A stretch of DNA of 64,000 bases, from the NCBI GenBank assembly GCA_029891345.1, contig CM057009.1:303863166-303927165 (forward strand), read 5' to 3'. Position numbers and translations under genes: made by a program. This document shows positions 56,766 through 64,000 of this stretch, piece by piece. The notes beneath the pieces were generated by a model. That model made no database searches. It saw only the letters and a program-made list of their open reading frames with translations, and was not told the DNA's origin. Origin of the DNA: Dryococelus australis (lineage: Eukaryota; Arthropoda; Insecta; Phasmatodea; Phasmatidae). How positions within the stretch are numbered: the first letter of the stretch is position 1; every line of letters starts with the position of its first letter.

Positions 56766-57055
56766 TGAAATTAACTCAACATTGAAGCGAGAGATTTTGT
56801 GTAAAAACAAACATATTCCATTACCTTCATATCTCTATGTAATATTATCTATGTATTAATATAAAATTTTCATACGAAAAAGTAATTTAAAAAGGAGTTT
56901 TAGGGTCAAAAGTAATGATTGCGTAATCTGAACTTGCTGAAAATCGAATTTGACTTGTATTAGACCCTGAGCATTCGCTCTGCAAAATTTGAAGAACTTT
57001 TGTTGAGTTTCAAGGGACTTATAAGTATTAAAGACAGACAGAGATCGTCTCATAT

Positions 57056-57486
57056 ATAGGATGTTCACGGTAAAATGAGCACTTTTGAAATCCCTGCTTA
57101 AGATCTATTTGTATGCACTTTGCGTGTTCTTCCGCCTTATGTAAAATTGTCATTGTCATGGGCCTTATCGCTTTCTTCATGAGTCGGTCAAGTGAAACTG
57201 TAAAGTTATTAGAAAAGTAAGTATTTTAAAAATCTGCTAATTTTTACACTACGACGGAAAAAAAAAAAAAAACAGAAAGCGATAGAAATAATTTAAGCTA
57301 TCACAATTGGTTACCATATATTTTCTATTCGATGTTAAGAAATGGAACTACTTTCCCCTGCAGCGTTACCAACTTTACTGGGTGCATGTCACTCAGCGCA
57401 CCCGGTAAAATATATGCAGGTAGGAGTAGTGACTTTTTTCTACGGTTGATTTCAAAGTGCTCACTTTTATCATGAACAGCCTTTAG
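57056..57486. mobile_element. MITE with about 40-bp terminal inverted repeats
   Basis: GGATGTTCACGGTAAAATGA then GCACTTTTGAAATC (57059-57098) is matched in reverse complement by GATTTCAAAGTGCTCACTTTT then ATCATGAACAGCC (57448-57482). A solo end with CCTGTTCATGGCGAAGTGAG lies at 63878. There is no coding capacity. It is probably a non-autonomous DNA transposon. Confidence 0.65.
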
Positions 57487-57634
57487 TAGGATTAACGGCC
57501 AACTATGGCCACGCTTGTGGCGATATCTACCTTGATCACTGTTGTTTAGGGGAATCAACAGTGCGAAATTTTGCAATCGCATCAACACTGACGATTAACA
57601 TGTCTGAGTACTCTCCATGTAAGTCAAAATTATG

Positions 57635-57690
57635 GTACCCAAACCCATGAATTCTCGGGATTCGAACCCGGAACCTCGTCGTGCAAACCT
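57635..57690 (-). repeat. tRNA-SINE box B-like scrap
   Basis: On the minus strand TTCCGGGTTCGAATCCCGA is a perfect T-arm/box B. No box A at the right distance or acceptor stem could be folded, so I call it a SINE or tRNA-derived piece rather than a tRNA gene. Confidence 0.4.
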
Positions 57691-58429
57691 CGAATTTGGC
57701 TGTGGATGTTGTCTGCAATGATTTTCTTTTTCGCATAAAACATAGCTACTTAAAAGAATTGATTGAACAACAATATTTTACTCCATTACGAAGTCGACAC
57801 TCTCATTTTTATGATTCAAACGAGAACCGTTATGAATTTTACAAAAATAAATTGTTTGAGAGGATCCATTGAACGCAGGAATTGCTAGTTTGGATCGGCG
57901 GCGTACTACAAACATCTTGGTCCTTCTCTATGTATTTCACGTTCCAGGTTAACAACCTACTTATAGCTATTGGTCTCTCTAGCCTTCTTTCCTAGCTCGC
58001 AACATGTTCATCACGCGTCGAAATCTTGTCTCATTGCTCGTCCAGTCCAATGTGTAGAACTATCTTATTAATAGTTTTAAATTAATTATCGACTCTAAAA
58101 CGAAATAAGTAAGAGTAGTAATACTAGTCTAAAGAAATAAATTCAAGAAATATTCAACCAGAACCTGTAATATAAATAACGAATCTGCCCGAAAATATCT
58201 ACATATAAAATTTATTTTTACATAAAAATCACAAGAATGTTTTCTCTTAAGGCATTAATTGAATTTTTTTTTTTGCTGCTAAATAAATGTTGCATGTGGA
58301 CTATTGTGCGCATCAGCGTGCGAACAGGTAGCACATGCAGTGCACAGTTTCAACAGGTGTGATGAATCCTCTCTATCGCAAATGTTTGCTTTCCTTCTGT
58401 ATTTCTTCTTGACTGTGTTTTGTTTGCAG

Positions 58430-58573
58430 AAATGTTGTATCGACGTGGTCGTCAGGCACGGGCGGTGCCGGTATATTCGGCGCTGGCTCATATGCAGGCC
58501 TTACCGCTCTGGGAGTGGAACCATCCGATGCCCTGTTACTCATGCTTGTCATTCCTGTCTTCATGGCCTTATC
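58430..58573 (+). CDS. CLN3: CLN3 (battenin) internal exon C
   Basis: TTCTTGACTGTGTTTTGTTTGCAG precedes 58430 and GTGAGT follows 58573. The 144 bases are one base, 47 codons and two bases. The first base completes an Arg codon begun by exon B. The protein reads NVVSTWSSGTGGAGIFGAG, then SYAGLTALGV and LLLMLVIPVFMALS. This matches the battenin signature 'WSSGTGGAG--GALSY-GLT-AG' and the following membrane helix, and is the strongest evidence for the gene. No defects. Codon use is GC-richer than the intron. The next exon was not found before 64 kb. Confidence 0.92.
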
Positions 58574-59199
58574 GTGAGTTGAGAAAACTAACATTAAGCT
58601 CCTTCGTGTAACGGTTAGGATTGAATTATTTCGTCGGGGTGCTTAATGAATAACACATCACATCTCAGCCAAATATTTTAAACAAATCTTAACATGGCTT
58701 TCGGTGTTACATATAAAAGTTACGTCAAGAAGTCCGAAAAAGGCTTGTTGATTACTTGTTTGCATGCGAAAATGAAAAATATTTATCGCGAAATAAACAA
58801 CAATGTTTTCTGGTATGGCAGTTTATTGATCAGACCAACCTGTTAACTTATTTTGTGTACTGATGTGTGGCCTTGTGATTGGTGGTTGAAATCGGATGTT
58901 AAAATCTTAGTGATAGTTTTTCTTCATACAACTTTTCGCTTGGAAATTTTCTGTTAACCGGAGGTTACAAAACTCAATACTCCAATTTCGAGGCATAATA
59001 GAAGATACCATAACTCCCACGAATACAACATACTCCATTAAACATGCTCTAGATTACAGTACAGTGTGTGTACTGTGACACCATGCAAGGAGTATTGTAA
59101 TGTAGCTTCTGTCACAATGTATTTTTAATGGGATAGTGAAGTTCGGAGGCTCGTTTGCTGAGGCTCGCTTATCCAGCTCGACCCGGAAGTGTACGGCAG

Positions 59200-61080
59200 T
59201 TCTTCCCCACTAGCAAACATACGTTGGGCTAACTGTTGGAATTCTGGTTGGAAATGTTGGCTGGACGTTGGGTTGGAACATTTTGTGAGATTACTTGGCA
59301 TTCCCAAGAAAATTATCTCACTAAACCAGAAAAAGCCAGAACACACTGCAAATGTAATTTTTTAAACTTGAATATGGTTGGTAACAAGTTGGGAACATAC
59401 TGTTGATAATTTGTATGTTTTCTTCTGTTGGGCTAGTATTGTGCAACCAACATATGTCAAATAATACGAAGGTTTTTCAAGATGTTGGATAAATATTATA
59501 TGATATATGTTTAATTGATTATATGTTGTTTCAATGTTGTAAACTCAACGGTTGGGGTTTGATATTGTATTTTATTTTGGGCCAACGTTCTGTAATGGAC
59601 ATTATGCGAACAAGTTTCTACCATGCATATTTTGTGAGGTAACTTGACACTGTCAAGAAAATGATGTCTTTAAATCAGAAAAAGCTAAAGCATAGTGTAA
59701 GTCCCCAGTATCAGCAATTGTATGTCGAAAGCTGGAAATTGTTTGGCAAAATAATGTTATGTAAGAATATGACAAAAAATTGAAATTGGATCGACATTGT
59801 TTGCCAAACAAAATCCAACGAAATATATTGAATGAAAATTGTGTTAAAACATACAATTAAATACATATATATTATTTAGAAAACTCTTAAAATATTGAAT
59901 GTGGTGCTTTTAATTTGTTGGTGAAACGTTGGATAAATGTGTGAAAAACAATGTTTGGTGTTTTGTAAAGGGGTGTGCGTTGGACCAAAATTGTTTTCCA
60001 ACCAAAAGCCTAACCTAATTTCCTCAGTATCAACCTACTTTGCCACTTGGTTGGAAAGATTGGCTGTATGTTCGACTGGAGCACATGTATTACTAAAACG
60101 TTGTTCAATGGACTCTGGCAACAAAAGTTTTCCACCACGAGAATGTTACGAGATTACTCATCTCCCTCCAGACAATGATGAAACTATATCTCAAAATGTC
60201 ATAACCTATTGCAATTGTAATTTTTAATATCTGGTTTTGGTTGGTAACAAGTTGGTAAACATACTGTTGGTAATATGTGTGTATTTGGACAAACAACTTT
60301 TTATGTAAAACTACATAATAACCAATTTGAATGAAAACAGTGCCATTTGCTTGTGTTTTATATAACGCGAGGGTTCTTTATCACCTGAGATATTTGTCTT
60401 AAAATATGATCAGTTGGTTATATGTCATGTCTATGTTGGGAACACAGCAGTTGGTAATCGGTAGGCCTACTAATTGTTAAGTTGGGCCAACATTGTGTTA
60501 AAAACATAATGCTAACAATGGTAATTACGATATTCCTGATTAAATAAAACCTAAATTTTGAATTTTTGCTACATATCTGTGTTTTTTAACACATAAAACA
60601 TAACCCATGCTAATTTACATCGTTAGAGATGTATTCGTTACTTTTCGAAAAACCTGCTGATTTTTTGTATGTAAATTTCTGTTCTGCCAACATTGTGTAA
60701 CCAACATTATGACAACATAGGATAATTACTATATTTCTGATGAAATAACATTATACGTTCATACGATTTTTGAATGGAATGTTTTAACAAACAAACCGTG
60801 TCGTATTTCATATTGGTATCATTGTTTGAGTCGGGTTTACTTGTCGGAGAACATACCATCGGCATTTGGTACGTACCATATACCTTTGTTGTGCCAATAT
60901 TGTACAACCAACATAAATTCACTAAAAGAAAATAATAGTTTTAAGAGGAATAACATATTAATTTTCACAACATACAAAAATGACCAAATGATAATTTTCA
61001 TTCAACTGTGTGTTGTTTCTCATGTGTTTAGACAATGTTGTAAACATAACAGTTAAAGATTAGTTTTTTGTTTCATTGGG
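59200..61080. repeat. Degenerate repeats with TTGGGCCAACATTGTG-type dyads
   Basis: Phrases such as TTGGGCCAACATTGTGTTA (60483), GCCAACATTGTGTAACCAAC (60687), GCCAATATTGTACAACCAAC (60891) and TTGGGCTAGTATTGTGCAAC (59428) recur, the last three or so at about 200-base intervals. 'AAACCAGAAAAAGC' (59323) and 'AAATCAGAAAAAGC' (59674) mark a longer duplicated part. Confidence 0.55.
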
Positions 61081-61084
61081 ATAA

Positions 61085-64000
61085 CATTGCATTTCAGAAA
61101 TTATTCCATCATAGGATATTATTAAATTTTTCTAAATAAATACTTTCATAGTTCATTTCATTTGCTTAATGGTTCAAGTTATTTAGCACAAAGGTTCTTT
61201 AAAAATAAAATGGCTGCCTTTAGTTGTGTGTTGGTTTATAATTGGTAAACAGATTCTTGCAAATGCAAGTTTTTTTTATTTTTATAATTATATAGTCTCA
61301 TCTCGAATGAGAAACACACAGTGGTTTAATAACAATGATTATTTTGGATCTATTAAAGATATGGCAACGAATTTTTTTTCTCTATAAGTAAAAACTCTAA
61401 ATTGTTCGAGCTATGGTTATAGCCTACTTCTCCACTCTATCAGGGTTAAATAAATATTTAAAATGATGAAATTGCGTAAATTTCTTGAAACAAAAATAAT
61501 ATTAGAATCAGCTGTAGTTTTCTGAGTAGAATCGTGCCAAAAAGGTACAGTCACAACATTGAATTTTAAGTAATTTAACTGAAACTGTAAGTGTGTTTCG
61601 CACAATTTGAGACGCGTCTCTTGCTACTGCATAGATAAATAAGGTGTTTCTAAATCGGTATCTCCTATGTTGATATCTTTGACCGAGGACGCACTGCAAT
61701 CGTAGCACCTTGCGACTGGTCTTGAACTAAATATCAAGATGGCGGCCGGCAGCGGGAAATTTAAATACAGTTTAATTGCGGGGAATTTGAATTTATTTTT
61801 TGAGCGTATATATATATGAATTAAAACGATGGTCACTGGAATCCCAACAGAGATAAATATGTATTTGTGTATATAAATATATTTGTATAAAGAAATATAC
61901 GTATATAAACTAAGAATATATAAAAAATTTATATTTAATTTATAGCTATATAAATATTTGGCACATATAAGCATAGTTATGTATAAATATATTTACATAA
62001 AATATATTTATCTATAAATTGTTCTTATATATTATATATTTATATAAACTTAATTTGTATAAATATAGTTATTTATATATATAAATACAAAGTTATCTCT
62101 GTACGGATTCTATTAACAGTCATTTTAATTCGTCCAACCGCAGTTTCACTTCCTCCGCATGCGTTATTTATTTATATCCTTTCCTTTTAAATTTTGTTTT
62201 GTTTTGTATTTTAAATGGAAGTCACTCGTACTTTTATACTAGATTTACATTCGCGCGACTGTAAATTGCATGCGATGCGACACCAAAGGAATATTTGGAC
62301 CACTCATGGCTGAAAATACAAACATTTTGCAGACGGCCATTTGTGTGTTTACCAAAATGATTATAGAATAATAACACAACACAAACCACGTGATTGTTAT
62401 GTTTTGTAGTTTTGGAAAAGATTGTATGGGCCATCTCTGTCGATGTAGGATATTATAGCTAGGTTGGCATTCCAGCAGTTTTTTTTTGCCTAGTTATGTT
62501 TTTTTGGGTTCTGTTTATTTTATTTCGAAGGAAAAAGGAAACAGTGAGGGATTTTTTTTTGGAGGGTAGGGGGGTCCTTTAGTTTTACGTCTTTCGTGAG
62601 ACGGCATTTATTGATGTTCTGATGAGTGAAATTTTTAACTTAAATGAAAAAATAAAATGCGATATATACGTCGCTGTTCGTATTTGTACTGATTCAGCAA
62701 TATACACACACATCACACACTTTGGCCGAAGTTAACCTTACACTCGTTGAAATAACGATATAGGCAAATAAGCAAATATTATTTACAAACTACAAAAGTG
62801 TTGAAAGTGCGGCTTTATTAAGCCACATACTTTTCAATACATTATTTACAAAACACGCAAACTTAACTGTAAAATTCGCAACCCGTTGATAACATGTTTT
62901 TCTATGGAAATACCTACAAGTTTACTTCACTTAAGTCACATTTGTTTATCACTAGCTTTAAATAAACTATTCGCAGAATCAGTCCGTAAAATCAACATTG
63001 CGCACATTTCCTGAAACCAACTAAATTAACCACGTAAATTAGATTTGTCGCTTCCTTGTAGACGGCGGTTACAGTAAGAAAATGGTAGGAACGAGCAGTT
63101 TGAAGAAACGGTAAACACAAGTCGATTAATATTACCTTTCACTCAAGACGACACAGTACAACGGTACCTATAACCAATTATGCTTAAAGAAAGTAGAAAA
63201 AATAATTTAGGCCTACAGATACAATATTCCTACGACACAAACAAGAAAATGCACTTGTTTATTTATGATTGTCGCACCTGCGACTTAATTAGAAGTTATT
63301 TCTATTCAGGAAATCCGTCATGCCCGAGATTTCTGTCGCGTTGTCGCAAAATAATCGTCTGCAATTGGGTGAAACATTAATTGAATTAGTATTGGTACAG
63401 ACTTTGAGTGTTTTTTTTTTTTGGGCTTGCTTTTGTTACGTATAGTATTTGACGCTAATCTTATAATCATCCTTTGGACTTGTAAAATGATACATGGAAA
63501 TAATTAAATAAAATACAAAATGCCAGAAACCGAACCACTAAAATCTACTCAAACAAGTGACAAATTTAACGTAGGCCTACATATGTAAGTAGAATACAAG
63601 TACAAAATCTTTAAAAATTTCTAGACACATACGCTCTATAAAAAGTACATATCTATACTATACAATTAAATTAATTTTCTAGGAGCAATTTGGTTTACTT
63701 TAAATGCTGAAAGAGGCAATAAATCCAAAGAATCTAAGGTGGGAATTGTGTGTATATTTACAGCATCACCCTTCCTCCTACTAAGTAGCGTAAATGTGGG
63801 GCCTAATGAACTTGACCCATTTCTTTCAATATAAATTAATCTTAGATACATTTACAAATATGATACATTTGTATAGCCTGTTCATGGCGAAGTGAGCACT
63901 TTATGATGCAATCTCATCAGACATATTTTAACCAATAAAAACATTTCATTATGGCTTTTGCCTTTTGTTTAAGAGTATGGGAAAATGGTAAAAATGTTTT
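61085..64000. other. No gene recognised
   Basis: This is AT-rich sequence with TA-rich tracts at 61.80-62.10 kb. A CAAGATGGCGGCCGG motif lies at 61736-61750. Several TAGGCCTA-like phrases occur. No CLN3 exon was found by eye. Confidence 0.5.

Noticed and set aside
57635..57700. Possible minus-strand tRNA gene
   Set aside because: There is a good T-arm, but acceptor and anticodon arms do not fold. It is kept only as a SINE-like scrap.
58373..58594. 73-codon minus-strand Pro-rich ORF and alternative plus-strand frames at 58.3-58.6 kb
   Set aside because: They are shadows of CLN3 exon C, whose own frame matches battenin and fits both splice borders.
58574..64000. Search for the next CLN3 exon
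   Set aside because: Several T-rich AG acceptors exist (for example near 61098), but none is followed by coding sequence resembling battenin.

Overview
This is a repeat-dense, AT-rich piece of an animal nuclear genome, almost certainly from an arthropod and probably an insect with a large genome. Three observations point that way: split exons with GT/AG borders and long introns, an env-bearing Ty3/Gypsy provirus of the insect errantivirus type, and a decayed DNA virus-like (Polinton/adintovirus-like) cassette of the kind common in insect genomes. The species cannot be told from the window. There is no prokaryotic operon, rRNA gene or CRISPR array. Nearly every open frame is a broken copy of a mobile or viral gene, or low-complexity noise.

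Layout. 0-5 kb: a purine-rich simple repeat, then a small remnant with a zinc-finger fragment (about 1.5-2.9 kb). 5.3-9.6 kb: an element with long terminal inverted repeats around a TATA promoter, a three-finger C2HC zinc-finger pseudogene and a second small ORF. 9.8-15.3 kb: a Polinton/adintovirus-like cassette in two divergent arms. The minus arm, read from the centre outward, holds a PLA2-like fragment, a small core-like ORF, an adenain-like protease, a minor capsid (penton-like) gene and a major capsid gene. The plus arm holds a zinc-finger plus packaging ATPase gene, a helical ORF, a conserved 'DPNEL' ORF and an integrase-like scrap. The arms start from one compact bidirectional promoter at 12.73-12.80 kb. 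All members carry stops, frameshifts or lost catalytic residues. 15.6-24.8 kb: several tandem arrays (about 142 bp, 120 bp and 550-600 bp units) surrounding more zinc-finger fragments and a second, inverted DPNEL copy; a third DPNEL copy lies at 25.5-26.2 kb. 26.5-30.5 kb: minisatellites, AAGGTCA-type repeats and a Tc1-like transposase tail.

34.8-58.6 kb: three exons of one host gene on the plus strand, recognised as CLN3/battenin (34822-34964, 41570-41728, 58430-58573), with matching intron phases. Its 6.6-kb intron holds a broken Mutator-like/YqaJ gene and a fold-back repeat. Its 16.7-kb intron holds a decayed gag-pol-env provirus (44.75-49.44 kb), a very large imperfect palindrome (49.52-54.96 kb), a tandem array whose unit looks like a tRNA D-arm/box A (56.11-56.77 kb) and a MITE. 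58.6-64 kb: intron or flank with diffuse repeats; no further exon was recognised.

How it fits together: the only sequence that looks functional at protein level is CLN3. The rest is a graveyard of linked mobile families. The same C2HC finger type occurs alone and fused to the viral ATPase. The same 20-28 bp promoter block occurs at four sites. The same AAGGTCA and AAGATGGCGG repeat arrays form the arms of the long-inverted-repeat elements. This suggests one interacting family of zinc-finger-bearing, inverted-repeat, virus-like elements. That link is inference.
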